A DNA stretch of 60,500 nucleotides from JAUYMM01 sp049301455. GTDB lineage: Bacteria > Patescibacteriota > Microgenomatia > UBA8517. Shown piece after piece: positions 25,738-34,974 of this stretch. Position 1 is the stretch's first letter. Every line of letters begins with the position of its first letter. Under the pieces are notes generated by a model that worked only from the letters and a program-made list of their open reading frames with translations, was not told the DNA's origin and did not search any database. Location of the stretch: NCBI GenBank assembly GCA_049301455.1, contig JBAQKY010000025.1:1-60500 (forward strand). The letters are read 5' to 3'. The position numbers and the translations under genes are program-made.

Positions 25738-27357
25738 TTATGGAGCAATCTCAGCCCACTTTGTTCTTTTGTATCTTAAATTGTCTGGGAATAGAAGAAC
25801 TTGGTCAGGTGCAAATTCAAATAACTCTGCTGGGTTTGTGTTGTTGGTCAGATCTCTACTGAGAGTTACGCCTCCATGAGAGACAATTGACCCTCTAACG
25901 TGTAACGGTAAAGTTGAGGCACCACTACTAAATCCTAAATCTGTTAAATAAATACCTTCAATAGATGGCGCACCTGTTACTGCAGGATCAACAACTATGT
26001 TACCTTCAACAAACGTTCCAAAGAAACCGGTTCCAGCCGAAGTATTTGATAGATTTACTCTCCCGTTTATTCCAAGTCCTCCATTTTCAACAAATAATAT
26101 TACTTTTCTTGTACCAAAGTTAATATCACTTGCAATAGTTAAACTGCCATCAGATTTGAACCATTCATATTCGCTACCTGTTATTTTATAACCTGTTGAG
26201 TTTCTCAATGAGTCATCAGTCGCGATAGTTATGTTGTCTCTAACTGACTCAGGAATCAAATTGTCAAAATATTGATAGTTAAACAAACGTGGTTGTATTG
26301 TTGTGGTATTTGCATTCCATGATGTAGTTGATATTTTTGTTGTTCCAGCTAGATTAAATGTTGTTCCATATGTTACAACACCTGGGAAACCACCTAACCC
26401 AATTGAATTAAATAACTGGCCAGTAGGAACATCTGATGAAATTCCATTGTTTGTGGTTAGATCTGCATCTTTAGCTTGCCACCATGGTCCTGGATTGATT
26501 GTAAAAGTCCAAGGAGGAGCACTATCTGTAAATCCTTGTCCATTGCTGGCTCTGACCTTCCAATAATAAGTTAGTCCTGCTGTTCCGTTAAAGGGAACAG
26601 ATCCAACTGTCGAGGCTACTATACCCATTGAAGACATTGACGCAGCAGAAGTTCCAATAAAAACTTCAAACGTTCTGTTGTTGGTAGCACAACTTGTGCC
26701 CCAAGTCATGTTTGTAGTGCTCCATGTAAGATTGGGAGTTGTTGTTGCAATGGTTGATCCGTTTGTTGGTGATAACTGTTGTGGTGCAGATGCTGCAACA
26801 GGCGTACATGTAGATATGCAGTTGTATGTAACCAGATTCCAACTAACACATTCTGGTTGCGGATCTGTGCAATCTCTACACATTTTATCTGGATTATTAC
26901 GTGTTCCACAATTATACCAATCAGTACACTCTCTAGGTTCAGTATAGGTGCGACAACATGAACCTTGTGCTTGTGCACTACCTATCCCATTACAAGTGTT
27001 TCCACCACATACAGAACTGACAACAGTTGTACCTCTAACAGAATTGGCCGGGCAATCAGTTCTTGGTACTGTAGGGGTGCATTCTCCTCCACCAGGTCTT
27101 GGGGTTTGTGTTCCGCTACCTCCTAAACAAACATCTCCAACACAATATTGAGGAGATACACAGGTAACATTTGAAAAACAACCAACTTGTTCACAGGTGC
27201 CTGTCAAGTTGGTGGGAGATAGTCCAATACATTGGTAACCACTGGGACAAGGATCTGACGCTGAACAGGCGGATACAATGTTTATAAATTTTGGGACAGT
27301 CATTATCAGTAAAAAAAATGTGAATACGATTGACAATATGGATACTAATTTATTCAT
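25738..27357 (-). CDS. Large Cys-rich secreted/surface protein inside the pilus locus
   Basis: 539 aa. N-terminal signal or anchor helix (residues ~5-28). Residues ~30-185 hold more than 20 Cys in short repeats (SDPCPSGYQC, CCRTYTEPREC, CVSWNLVTYNCISTC), probably disulfide-knotted. A fibronectin III-like domain follows (SAPQQLSPTNGSTIATTTPNLTW... to PPWTFTI, ~190-285). The C-terminal ~240 residues are rich in N, T, S and G with beta-helix-like character (GLGINGRVNLSN) and end in FEFAPDQVLLFPDNLRYKR. Not assigned to a named family. Placed inverted among pilus genes, it may be an adhesin shown with the pili; that is inference. Confidence 0.7.
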   Translation of the reverse strand: MNKLVSILSIVFTFFLLIMTVPKFINIVSACSASDPCPSGYQCIGLSPTNLTGTCEQVGCFSNVTCVSPQYCVGDVCLGGSGTQTPRPGGGECTPTVPRTDCPANSVRGTTVVSSVCGGNTCNGIGSAQAQGSCCRTYTEPRECTDWYNCGTRNNPDKMCRDCTDPQPECVSWNLVTYNCISTCTPVAASAPQQLSPTNGSTIATTTPNLTWSTTNMTWGTSCATNNRTFEVFIGTSAASMSSMGIVASTVGSVPFNGTAGLTYYWKVRASNGQGFTDSAPPWTFTINPGPWWQAKDADLTTNNGISSDVPTGQLFNSIGLGGFPGVVTYGTTFNLAGTTKISTTSWNANTTTIQPRLFNYQYFDNLIPESVRDNITIATDDSLRNSTGYKITGSEYEWFKSDGSLTIASDINFGTRKVILFVENGGLGINGRVNLSNTSAGTGFFGTFVEGNIVVDPAVTGAPSIEGIYLTDLGFSSGASTLPLHVRGSIVSHGGVTLSRDLTNNTNPAELFEFAPDQVLLFPDNLRYKRTKWAEIAP

Positions 27358-27361
27358 TGGT

Positions 27362-28129
27362 TTATTGTATTAAAACAAGTTTAATCATCGAAGGTATTTC
27401 TTCAATTTCTTCAGTAAACGTGGAACTCTCTTGTATACTTTTTACCAAATTAAACGAATTTATTTTTATTTTTTTTTGTGTTTTGTACCAGTTGCAATAC
27501 TTTTCAAAATTTGGATATCTGTTATTACATGATGTATCTGATTGATATGCTAAAACAGGAGATGCAAAATTATTAAGCGACGGGTCAAAAATAAAATCAA
27601 CATATCGATGACCTTCGTCATTTGTAGAAAATAGTGTTTCCTTGTTTGTAATAAGTGGTATGAAGACTTCTGATCCGTCCATATTTTTAAGCTCTTGAAT
27701 TAATAGTGTGTATTTATCTCCATAAAGACTGGTCTCAAAGATTGCAACTATGTGAAATGGGTAAGACTGTGGAATAGTCCTGTCAACGGAGACTTCTTTT
27801 CCGAGTTTTGGAATGGGGTAATTTAGTCCTTTTTGCTCGAATAACTCATCGTTTATAAAATAATATTCCTCAATTAGTTTTGTATCTGTCAAAAGGATGT
27901 CTATGTTTCCCTTCTTTTTTTCTTGTCTTAAAAATTCGGATAAATTTCCATTAGTTATATCGGTCCATCTTAAAAACGGGTAATTATTAACATTTTGTAT
28001 GTCTTGATTTATTCTGAATTGACTGGATCGGAAACCATACAAGTTGTATTGTCTTATTGTTGCCCCAACCGAAATTGTAACGATAATAATAATTAATATT
28101 GCCAATTTAGCGTGGCTAAACTTTAACAT
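27362..28129 (-). CDS. Membrane-anchored protein of unknown function
   Basis: 255 aa, not recognised. One N-terminal membrane segment (LAILIIIIVTISVGATI, residues ~9-25) and a polar outside domain with beta-strand character (FHIVAIFETSLYGDKYTLLIQEL). Two Cys near the C-terminus (SCNNRYPNFEKYCNWY). Its stop lies 4 nt before the start of the Cys-rich surface protein, so the two are co-transcribed and may act together. Confidence 0.6.
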   Translation of the reverse strand: MLKFSHAKLAILIIIIVTISVGATIRQYNLYGFRSSQFRINQDIQNVNNYPFLRWTDITNGNLSEFLRQEKKKGNIDILLTDTKLIEEYYFINDELFEQKGLNYPIPKLGKEVSVDRTIPQSYPFHIVAIFETSLYGDKYTLLIQELKNMDGSEVFIPLITNKETLFSTNDEGHRYVDFIFDPSLNNFASPVLAYQSDTSCNNRYPNFEKYCNWYKTQKKIKINSFNLVKSIQESSTFTEEIEEIPSMIKLVLIQ

Positions 28130-28203
28130 AATCTATTATTACACCTTTTACAATAAATGTGAAGCGTTTTGTAATCAAGGACTTTGTTTCGTGTAGTCCT
28201 TTG

Positions 28204-29880
28204 TTAATCTATTTTGGTACCGCTTGCAAAAACAACTGGTGTCCTAGTGCTATTTAAGATACCTGTTTTACAAAAATTATCATGCAGTGTGTACATTTCA
28301 GTTGTCATAAAATTACCATGATCATTAACCAATTGTGTATAACCATCTGGATTAATGTACCAAATAAATGCGTTATCTTGAAATGCTTTTGTGCTTTTAC
28401 AAAATGCTCCTGAAGGCATATATTTGTTTGTATTGTAACCATACAAAGCTCCGGAGTTCATAAAGTTTGCATTACTAGAGTTTGCCGGTAGTATTACATA
28501 TCTATATCTTAATCCTTCGCTGGTTGTCCATCTTTCAACTACTATATCACCTGCTATTTTTCTATTTTTGTCGTCAAATTTATATACCGCCAATACTTGA
28601 ATAGGCATTTCCTTAGGTTTTCTCTTTGTTCCATTTCCATTATCCGCGTTATGTTCTGTGTTTAATTCCAAAACTGATATTGTTCCATGAGTCTTCATTA
28701 TTAACTCACCCTTTAAAAAAGGTATTTCTTCATCTGTTGGTCTTGTCGACCGCCCTTTGCTTTCAAGGTTTGCTACTGTAATATCTAGTTTTCCATCAAA
28801 CACATTATCAAGTGGAATAGTTATTGAAGGTTTAAGTAAATCAAATTTCTTTGTCACCTCAGGTATTAATTTTAAAGACTCGGCATCAAATATCCATGCC
28901 ACACCGTCCTCGTCTTTAAGCGAGAATCCGTTGTCATTAAGTGTTAAAGCGCTAATAAAAGTTGAATTAGACAAGATATATTGTTCTGCATAATCTGCCA
29001 TCATTTCACTTTTGTAGGATACAGTTGCAGATCCATCTGCATTAATTTTTATGCCTTCAACTGTTTCAACAGTATCATCCTCTTTTTTGTATTTAACAGA
29101 TCCATCAGGTTCAAGTGAATATTTAGTTCCTTTGAATTTATCTAGTAGGTTCTTAAATTCCTCACTCACAGGTACAAGTTCTGCTATAACTTTTTTGAGA
29201 CCTTCAGGAGCTAATTTAATGTCTTTTACTGTGAATGCTTCTTGTGAATATGGTTCATAGGCAGTTATATTTTGTGTTCCATCGCTATTATTTTTAATAG
29301 TGAACATGGGAACAGTCAACTGTATATTTTCGAAATCTACAAGTTTGCCTAAGCCAAAATTAATAGTATCTGATCCTTCTTGTTGAAATGGAAAGATTGG
29401 AAAAAATCTACCCCTTGCGTCATTGTTGGTTTGATTGACAGGAACAAATGATAAATTTTGTTCGTCAAAAGCGGTATACATGAACGGTTGTTTATTACCT
29501 TTAACACCATCTATAATAGGAGTTATGTAAGCAATTATTGTGGGTACTTCTAAACCTGTCTGATCTTGAAATGCAATTCCTGTGTATTCTACTTTGACAT
29601 TGTCGTTGTTCCAGCCCATTTCTAGCGCTGCCTTTTTCATTGCCTCTGCATATGGATCAATTTCATCTTTAGTAAATTCACGAATTTCCTTTATTCGACC
29701 AAACAACTCTTTATTTAAAAACACATTACTATCGGGATGTATTTTCGAGATATCAACTCTTTCTGGAATAAATGCAGTTGGACTTTCGTTTGAATTTTGT
29801 TGAGGAGAACAGGCTGCTAATGCTGTACTTCCGGCAATAACGCCAGCTGCTTTTAGAAAATCCCGTCTTGTTATTTCCAT
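28204..29880 (-). CDS. Tat-exported lipoprotein of unknown function
   Basis: 558 aa from ATG 29880. The start TRRDFLKAAGVIAGSTALAAC combines a twin-arginine motif (RRDFLK) with a lipobox (LAAC), so folded export by Tat and lipid anchoring at Cys are predicted. The long beta-rich, Asp/Lys-rich body has no motif I recognise (SVKYKKEDDTVETVEGIKIN, TYKMPSG-like loops). The frame stays open upstream to TTG 30009, next to the predicted transcript start, which would add 43 residues; I prefer 29880 because it sets the Tat signal at the N-terminus, leaving a ~130-nt leader. Confidence 0.65.
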   Translation of the reverse strand: MEITRRDFLKAAGVIAGSTALAACSPQQNSNESPTAFIPERVDISKIHPDSNVFLNKELFGRIKEIREFTKDEIDPYAEAMKKAALEMGWNNDNVKVEYTGIAFQDQTGLEVPTIIAYITPIIDGVKGNKQPFMYTAFDEQNLSFVPVNQTNNDARGRFFPIFPFQQEGSDTINFGLGKLVDFENIQLTVPMFTIKNNSDGTQNITAYEPYSQEAFTVKDIKLAPEGLKKVIAELVPVSEEFKNLLDKFKGTKYSLEPDGSVKYKKEDDTVETVEGIKINADGSATVSYKSEMMADYAEQYILSNSTFISALTLNDNGFSLKDEDGVAWIFDAESLKLIPEVTKKFDLLKPSITIPLDNVFDGKLDITVANLESKGRSTRPTDEEIPFLKGELIMKTHGTISVLELNTEHNADNGNGTKRKPKEMPIQVLAVYKFDDKNRKIAGDIVVERWTTSEGLRYRYVILPANSSNANFMNSGALYGYNTNKYMPSGAFCKSTKAFQDNAFIWYINPDGYTQLVNDHGNFMTTEMYTLHDNFCKTGILNSTRTPVVFASGTKID

Positions 29881-30018
29881 GTTTATTTTTAAAGTTAAAT
29901 TTGCTGCTGTTGCTTTTCCTATAATAAACTCAGTTTTAATTCTTGATCCAATTCTTTGTAACACTTTTTCCATACCCCAGATTCTAACTAATACTCTAGG
30001 ATATTTCAATCATTTAAT

Positions 30019-30047
30019 ATACTACAGGATACATTTTTGTTTGTCAA
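30019..30047 (-). promoter_or_regulatory. Promoter of the Tat lipoprotein gene
   Basis: Minus strand TTGACA (30042-30047), 17-bp spacer, TAGTAT (30019-30024). A five-codon ORF (ATG ATT GAA ATA TCC TAG) begins at 30013, 5 nt past the -10. Confidence 0.6.
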
Positions 30048-30159
30048 GTGAGTAGAGGTGAGGTCAGAATATAGGCTGAGTTTGAATTGGGAATATTTTT
30101 TAATTATTCTCACGTAATTTATTGTATCACATTTTTAAAATATGGTATATTTAATTAGT

Positions 30160-31017
30160 ATGATTTTCAGGAACAAAAAAAATCAATCTGGGCAAGCTGT
30201 TTTAATTGTTTTACTTTCACTATCTGTTGTTTTAATTGTTGTTCTTTTCATCATGTCGCGTTCTGTTACAGATATTTCACTTTCAACCAAAGAAGAAGAT
30301 TCACTGAGAGCTTTTTCAGCTGCCGAGGCGGGCGTTGAACGTGCCTTGGTTATCGGTAGTGGTTCGTCTGGTTCTGTTGATTCTGCAACTTTTGATGCCA
30401 CTGTTTCAAGTTTTGCACAGGGTTCAAGTAGTCTTGTTTTCCCAATAAGCCTAAAGTCTGGTGACAATGCAACTTTCTGGCTATCTAGAACAGGAGAAGT
30501 AACTAGTTTTACAGGAAGCCAAATTAAATATTGTTGGGGTGATTTAAATAGTACAACTGCAGTTCCTGCTCTTGAAATTACAATCTATTATACAAGTGCA
30601 GCTAGTCCAAACGATTTAAGTACTCTTAGAGTTGCAAGAGCAACATTAGATCCAGATGCCTCAAGAAGAGCAAATAACAACTTTGGAGTTCCAAGTAACA
30701 CTAATTGTGATATTGGAACAGATACATTTGAATATCAAGGCACATTAAATTTGGCTAGTTTAGGAATTTCAGGTTATGCAACTAGTGGTGTTTTAAAATA
30801 CACAACTGCAAAAATTTTGTATAACACAGTTGACGCTCATAAGGTTGGAATAGATGTTACAGGGACTGGGTCGACATTACCTTCTCAAGGAAATGAAATT
30901 GTTTCAGATGGATCTTTTGGAAATTCAAACAGAAAAGTACAAGTATATGAGTTACACCCAGAAGTACCACCAGTTTTTGCTAATGCAATCTTTAGTGCAT
31001 CTGGTATAGTTAAATAA
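30160..31017 (+). CDS. PilX-like pilus assembly protein
   Basis: 285 aa from ATG 30160 (another ATG at 30142). N-terminal helix (GQAVLIVLLSLSVVLIVVLFIM) followed by SLSTKEEDSLRAFSAAEAGVERAL, the AEAGxExA block found in PilX/GspK-type minor components. Beta-rich C-terminal domain with few Cys. TATATT (30146-30151) lies 8 nt before the ATG. It starts the second plus-strand pilus block, ahead of pilM-N-O. Confidence 0.68.
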   Translation: MIFRNKKNQSGQAVLIVLLSLSVVLIVVLFIMSRSVTDISLSTKEEDSLRAFSAAEAGVERALVIGSGSSGSVDSATFDATVSSFAQGSSSLVFPISLKSGDNATFWLSRTGEVTSFTGSQIKYCWGDLNSTTAVPALEITIYYTSAASPNDLSTLRVARATLDPDASRRANNNFGVPSNTNCDIGTDTFEYQGTLNLASLGISGYATSGVLKYTTAKILYNTVDAHKVGIDVTGTGSTLPSQGNEIVSDGSFGNSNRKVQVYELHPEVPPVFANAIFSASGIVK

Positions 31018-31032
31018 TATAGAAAGACTGCC

Positions 31033-31078
31033 CATATGGTAAGCGGAGCTTGTCATATGGTAATAGAAGAACCATATG
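31033..31078 (+). repeat. Three CATATGGT boxes in front of pilM
   Basis: CATATGGTAA at 31033-31042 and 31054-31063 (21 bp apart), and the inverted box ACCATATG at 31071-31078, which contains the pilM start codon. Spacing of two helical turns suits a regulator site; an mRNA-level role is also possible. Confidence 0.4.
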
Positions 31079-32083
31079 ATTGGAATAGATATTGGAACAA
31101 AAAGTATAAAAATAATTGAACTTGCCAAGAGTGGTGCAACGTGGCAAATGAAATCTTCAGGAGCAGTTGGCTACGCTGGTGTTTCACCTGATAAAGCACA
31201 AGATGACAAAGAACTTTCAGTAATAGCAGATGTTGTTAAAAAAATATTTACACAAATTGGTATAACTGCAAAGGACATAAACTTAGCACTTCCTGAATCA
31301 CTTGTCTTTACAAGAGTTATTAAGTTCCCATTACTTTCAGAAGAAGAAGTTGCTGCAGCTGTTAAGTGGGAAGCTGAACAGTACATTCCAATTCCTGTAA
31401 ATGAAGCTGTAATACAATACTCAATTTTAGAAAGAAATGAAGCTACTTCCCAAACATCAGTCTTGTTAGTTGCTGCCCCTAAGGCAATTGTTGAAAAATA
31501 TGTAAAAGTTGTAAGACTTGCAGGGTTAACACCTGTTGCAGCTGAAACAGAACTAACTGCCCTAGCCCGCGCTCTTTCACCTGACAAAGGTATCTCGCTT
31601 CTTTTAGATTTAGGTTCTTCTGCAACAGATATGTCAATTGTTAAAGATACACATGTTGTCTTTACAAGATCAATTCCAGTTGCTGGTGAAGCTTTTACTC
31701 GAGCAGTTTCCCAGGGTTTAAATATTACTCCACAGCAAGCTGAAGAGTATAAAAAGACATATGGTTTAGATGCTACCCAGCTTGAAGGTAAGGTTAAAGA
31801 TGCTCTACTACCTGTTTTCAGAATGGTAGTTGATGAAATAAAGAAAGCAATTCATTTCTACTCGACCGACGAAAAAGGAGAAACACCAACATCAGTAATC
31901 ATTACAGGAGGTGCTTCTGTTATGCCTGGTATCGTTCCATTTTTGACTGAATCACTTGGTATAGAAACTGTTGTGGGTGACCCATTTGTTAAATTAGCAC
32001 TTGATCCGGAAACAGCAAAAAGTTTAATGCCCTACTCCTCTATCTATGGTACTGCAATTGGACTTGCTATGAGAGAGGAATAA
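31076..32083 (+). CDS. pilM: Type IV pilus assembly protein PilM
   Basis: 335 aa actin-like ATPase on the inner face of the membrane; binds PilN and connects to the motor. Starts with MIGIDIGTKSIKIIEL (phosphate 1 loop), then FPLLSEEEVAAAVKWEAEQYIP, the PilM-specific block, LLLDLGSSATDMSI (phosphate 2) and VIITGGASVMPGIVPFL (adenosine loop). Normal length. Confidence 0.93.
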   Translation: MIGIDIGTKSIKIIELAKSGATWQMKSSGAVGYAGVSPDKAQDDKELSVIADVVKKIFTQIGITAKDINLALPESLVFTRVIKFPLLSEEEVAAAVKWEAEQYIPIPVNEAVIQYSILERNEATSQTSVLLVAAPKAIVEKYVKVVRLAGLTPVAAETELTALARALSPDKGISLLLDLGSSATDMSIVKDTHVVFTRSIPVAGEAFTRAVSQGLNITPQQAEEYKKTYGLDATQLEGKVKDALLPVFRMVVDEIKKAIHFYSTDEKGETPTSVIITGGASVMPGIVPFLTESLGIETVVGDPFVKLALDPETAKSLMPYSSIYGTAIGLAMREE

Positions 32084-32105
32084 TAGTTTCAATTCTAGAA
32101 AAGAT

Positions 32106-32657
32106 ATGGATAATAAGAATACTCCTAAAAAAATAAATTTAATTCCGAGTGAAATGGCTGTTCCAGCAACTGCTGTAAAACTTGCAAAACTATTAAACAA
32201 AATATCAGTTTTTGCTGTGATAGGTTTGATAATAACGTCATTAAGCGTTGCAGGACTATTTTTTTACTTTTCATCAGAAGTAACTAAACAAAATGAAAGG
32301 ATAGCTACCTTAAAAAATAAAATTACTTCCTTATCTCAAAATGAACAAAAGTTAGTACTGGCTAAGGATCGCCTTTCAAAAATTGGAGTGGTTCAGAAAG
32401 CGAAATCTGTTGGTGATGAGGTTGCAAGATTTAAGAAATTTTCAGAAGCTGTAGATACAACAGGTACCATTATTACTGAAGCCAACTTAAATTCAAAAGG
32501 GTCTGAGGTAACAATGCTTTCTCAGAATTCTGAAAGTCTTGCTTTGGTATTAAAACCTTTGTCAAAGATCGCAGATTATAAGACTGTGATATTAAGTTCG
32601 CTAGGATTTAATTCTGGAACAGGATTTATATCAACAATTAACTTGGAAATAGAATAA
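32106..32657 (+). CDS. pilN: Type IV pilus assembly protein PilN
   Basis: 183 aa. The N-terminal KKINLIPSE motif is the PilN segment that docks into PilM. One membrane helix (~30-55), a coiled coil (VTKQNERIATLKNKITSLSQ), then a small ferredoxin-like domain. 22 nt after pilM. Confidence 0.85.
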   Translation: MDNKNTPKKINLIPSEMAVPATAVKLAKLLNKISVFAVIGLIITSLSVAGLFFYFSSEVTKQNERIATLKNKITSLSQNEQKLVLAKDRLSKIGVVQKAKSVGDEVARFKKFSEAVDTTGTIITEANLNSKGSEVTMLSQNSESLALVLKPLSKIADYKTVILSSLGFNSGTGFISTINLEIE

Positions 32658-32667
32658 TTAAAAAAAT

Positions 32668-33345
32668 ATGGATACAAACACAAAATCACAAATTAATTTT
32701 ATAGCCAAACCTGCAGCTATTTTAGGTGTAATTGTTTTGTTATTTATTTTAGTTTTGACTTTTGGAATGAAACAAATAACGACTGTCAGAACCAAGATTG
32801 CTGCAGGCAATAAATCAGAAGCTACTCTAAGGCAAAAAGCTCAAACACTTGAGACAGTTGCAGAAATTTTACCTGGCGATGTCACGTTCTTGGATGTTGT
32901 TTTACCTAGCAAAGGATCAGTCCTTTATGGCTTAAGTCAAATTAAGAATCAAGCTTTATCTAATAGTATTGCGCTTTCGAGCCTTAAGACTGGAACGCAA
33001 ATACCAGAAAGTGATGGAGTATCAAAAATATCAATCAGTTTTGATGCTGAAGGAGAAGAACAAAGCATTTATAACTTTTTAAACTCATTTTCAAAGCTTC
33101 TACCTTTAATGAATGTTGATAAAGTTAGTTTAAATAAATCTGGAGATTTGGCTCGCGCAAGCGTTTCTGTTAGTGTTTATTCTTCAGAATTGCCAAAGAA
33201 GATACCAGCTCTGACTGAATCGGTCAAAGAATTAACTAAAGATGAAATTGCAACACTTACTGAATTAGCAACATATGGTATGCCTCAATTTGTCGAGCCA
33301 GAAGCTGCAAATTCGAATTCAACAAAAACTGATCCGTTTAATTAA
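32668..33345 (+). CDS. pilO: Type IV pilus assembly protein PilO-like
   Basis: 225 aa. Membrane helix at ~12-32, coiled-coil (IAAGNKSEATLRQKAQTLETVAEI), then a periplasm-facing alpha/beta domain (VSKISISFDAEGEEQSIYNFLNSFSKLLP) matching PilO. Forms the alignment complex with PilN. Assignment rests on position and domain plan more than on sequence identity. Confidence 0.8.
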   Translation: MDTNTKSQINFIAKPAAILGVIVLLFILVLTFGMKQITTVRTKIAAGNKSEATLRQKAQTLETVAEILPGDVTFLDVVLPSKGSVLYGLSQIKNQALSNSIALSSLKTGTQIPESDGVSKISISFDAEGEEQSIYNFLNSFSKLLPLMNVDKVSLNKSGDLARASVSVSVYSSELPKKIPALTESVKELTKDEIATLTELATYGMPQFVEPEAANSNSTKTDPFN

Positions 33346-33358
33346 TAATTTCTACAAA

Positions 33359-33385
33359 AATAATTAAAAAACTTTTTTAATTATT
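33359..33385. terminator. Bidirectional terminator between pilO and khpA
   Basis: AATAATTAAAAAA (33359-33371), C, then TTTTTTAATTATT (33373-33385): a perfect 13-bp inverted repeat with T-runs in both directions, between convergent operons. Confidence 0.7.
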
Positions 33386-33620
33386 AAACTTGAGGGTTAA
33401 CAAGAAGGATAATTTTCTTTTTATCTAGTGTTGCTTTGATTCTTAAAATATTTCTAATTGCTTTAATAACTTTTCCGCCTTTGCCAATTACCATCCCGCC
33501 TTCATCTTCTGCTGTTTTGACAGTTAATTTAACAATGGATCCATCATCTTCTTCAATTATTTCATACTTTGAGTCTTTACCTAGTAAATTTCTTAAAATG
33601 AAGTCTAATAGTTCTTTCAT
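33384..33620 (-). CDS. khpA: KH-domain RNA-binding protein KhpA
   Basis: 78 aa, a single KH domain with the loop VIGKGGKVIKAIRNIL and flanking strands (VKLTVKTAEDEGGMV; KKIILLV). Homologues (YlqC/KhpA) bind sRNA/mRNA and pair with KhpB; the gene next to rpsP is the usual bacterial arrangement. Last gene of the tyrS-recG-rnc unit. Confidence 0.9.
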   Translation of the reverse strand: MKELLDFILRNLLGKDSKYEIIEEDDGSIVKLTVKTAEDEGGMVIGKGGKVIKAIRNILRIKATLDKKKIILLVNPQV

Positions 33621-33631
33621 ATATTAATAGA

Positions 33632-33862
33632 TTATTTCTTTAGAGCTAATACTTTTTTGACACCTTCTGTAAGAATTGCACCTTTTTTAACCCATTCATC
33701 AAAAAGACCTTTGTCTAATTCGTGAGTTTTAAGTTTTGGATCATATCTACCAATAACACCAAGATTTTTACCATCTCTTTTGCTTTTTGTTGGAGCAGCA
33801 ATGATACGATAGTATGGACTGTTTTTGGCTCCTACTCTTGCTAATTTAATTGAAACTGACAT
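33632..33862 (-). CDS. rpsP: 30S ribosomal protein bS16
   Basis: 76 aa. MSVSIKLARVGAKNSPYYRI and GRYDPKLK are the S16 signatures; normal length. 11 nt before khpA. A small hairpin region (ACCAC-AAC-GTGG) is found between it and rnc near 33877-33890. Confidence 0.95.
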   Translation of the reverse strand: MSVSIKLARVGAKNSPYYRIIAAPTKSKRDGKNLGVIGRYDPKLKTHELDKGLFDEWVKKGAILTEGVKKVLALKK

Positions 33863-33896
33863 ATTAAGTGTTTATTTTACCACAACGTGGCAAATT

Positions 33897-34550
33897 CTAT
33901 TTTACCACAGAATTTAAAGCGTTGGAAGCTGCATCTTGTTCTGCTTCTGATTTACTTTTACCAATTCCTTTGGCAGCTGGTTGGCCATTTACTATAACTT
34001 CGACTGTAAATATTTTGTTATGATCTGGGCCTTCCTCAGATATTACCTGATACTTTGGTGCAGGTAGGCTTTGTGATTGAACTTTCTCTTGCAATAAACT
34101 TTTTGGATCTTTTAATGGTAATGATGCTTTTTTATCCACATCGATAAGAATATTTTCTTCAATAAATTTTTGTGAACTTTCAATTCCTTGATCTAAAAAT
34201 AACGCACCAATTATTGCCTCAACAGTATCTGCTAAGAGTGAAGCATTTGTTCTACCTCCTCCATCTTCCTCACCTTTAGATAAAAATATCTCTGCTCCTA
34301 TATTTAATTTTTCTGCAACTTGGCTTAAATTTTTTGTATTAACTAAGTTTGCACGAAGTGCTGTTAAGTAACCTTCTTCTTCGTTAGGAAATTTCTCATA
34401 GATTGCTTTTGAAACAACAAATTCCAACACTGCATCACCCAAAAACTCAAGACGTTCATTTGTGCCACGGTTTCCATCGTTTTCATTAACCCAAGACCTA
34501 TGGGTTAATGCTTGCAAATATAGATTTTGATTTTGAAATAGTTTGTTCAT
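33897..34550 (-). CDS. rnc: Ribonuclease III
   Basis: 217 aa. Cuts double-stranded RNA, including rRNA precursors. Catalytic domain: NERLEFLGDAVLEFVVS (signature with Glu and Asp metal ligands), LRANLV, and LADTVEAIIGALFLD (second acidic cluster). C-terminal dsRBD from about residue 150 (DPKSLLQEKVQ... GIGKSKSEAEQDAASNAL). Normal length; 11 nt after nusB. Confidence 0.94.
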   Translation of the reverse strand: MNKLFQNQNLYLQALTHRSWVNENDGNRGTNERLEFLGDAVLEFVVSKAIYEKFPNEEEGYLTALRANLVNTKNLSQVAEKLNIGAEIFLSKGEEDGGGRTNASLLADTVEAIIGALFLDQGIESSQKFIEENILIDVDKKASLPLKDPKSLLQEKVQSQSLPAPKYQVISEEGPDHNKIFTVEVIVNGQPAAKGIGKSKSEAEQDAASNALNSVVK

Positions 34551-34561
34551 TTTTTTAAAAT

Positions 34562-34927
34562 TTACTTTTTTGAATTAATAATATTTTCATAGATTGTACC
34601 CAGTACCCCATTTACAAAGGATCCTGATGATTCAGAACCAAATTCTTTTGCAAGTTCAACTGCTTCATCGATTATGACTTTAGGAGGTGTATCCTCATTC
34701 ATCAATTCAAAAATGGCTAAATGTAGAACTGCTAAATCAATTTTATTTATCTTGTCAATTGGCCAAGTTGGTGCTGAGTCAACAATTATTTTATTTAATT
34801 TCTTTTGTTGTTTTTCAATTTTAACAACTAGGTCGGGAATGTTTTTTTGTTTTGTGAAGCTTTCTGCAAATAAAGATTTAATTGCATCTCTTCTCCTTAA
34901 ATGTCTTGGATCAGTTGCAGTCTTCAT
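34562..34927 (-). CDS. nusB: Transcription antitermination factor NusB
   Basis: 121 aa, all-helical. RRRDAIKSLFAESF at the start and IDLAVLHLAIFELMNEDTPPKVIIDEAVELAKEFGSESSGSFVNGVLG, the conserved RNA- and NusE-binding half. It works in rRNA antitermination. Located between rpmF and rnc. Confidence 0.9.
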   Translation of the reverse strand: MKTATDPRHLRRRDAIKSLFAESFTKQKNIPDLVVKIEKQQKKLNKIIVDSAPTWPIDKINKIDLAVLHLAIFELMNEDTPPKVIIDEAVELAKEFGSESSGSFVNGVLGTIYENIINSKK

Positions 34928-34974
34928 ATTAATGGTAAGTATACAAGGAAACTAAGAAAAAGTGATGAGTCAAA

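Noticed and set aside
25697..27151. Plus-strand ORFs opposite the Cys-rich surface gene
   Set aside because: Antisense of a complete 539-aa gene with signal peptide and domains; no starts with promoters.
28757..29803. ORFs of 69-78 aa opposite the Tat lipoprotein gene
   Set aside because: Antisense shadows without signals of their own.
33872..33895. TTTTACCA...TGGCAAA hairpin here and near 60258-60275 as a dispersed repeat
   Set aside because: The two stems differ in a compensated way (CCAC/GTGG vs CCAT/ATGG), which is suggestive, but two short copies are too few to call a repeat family.
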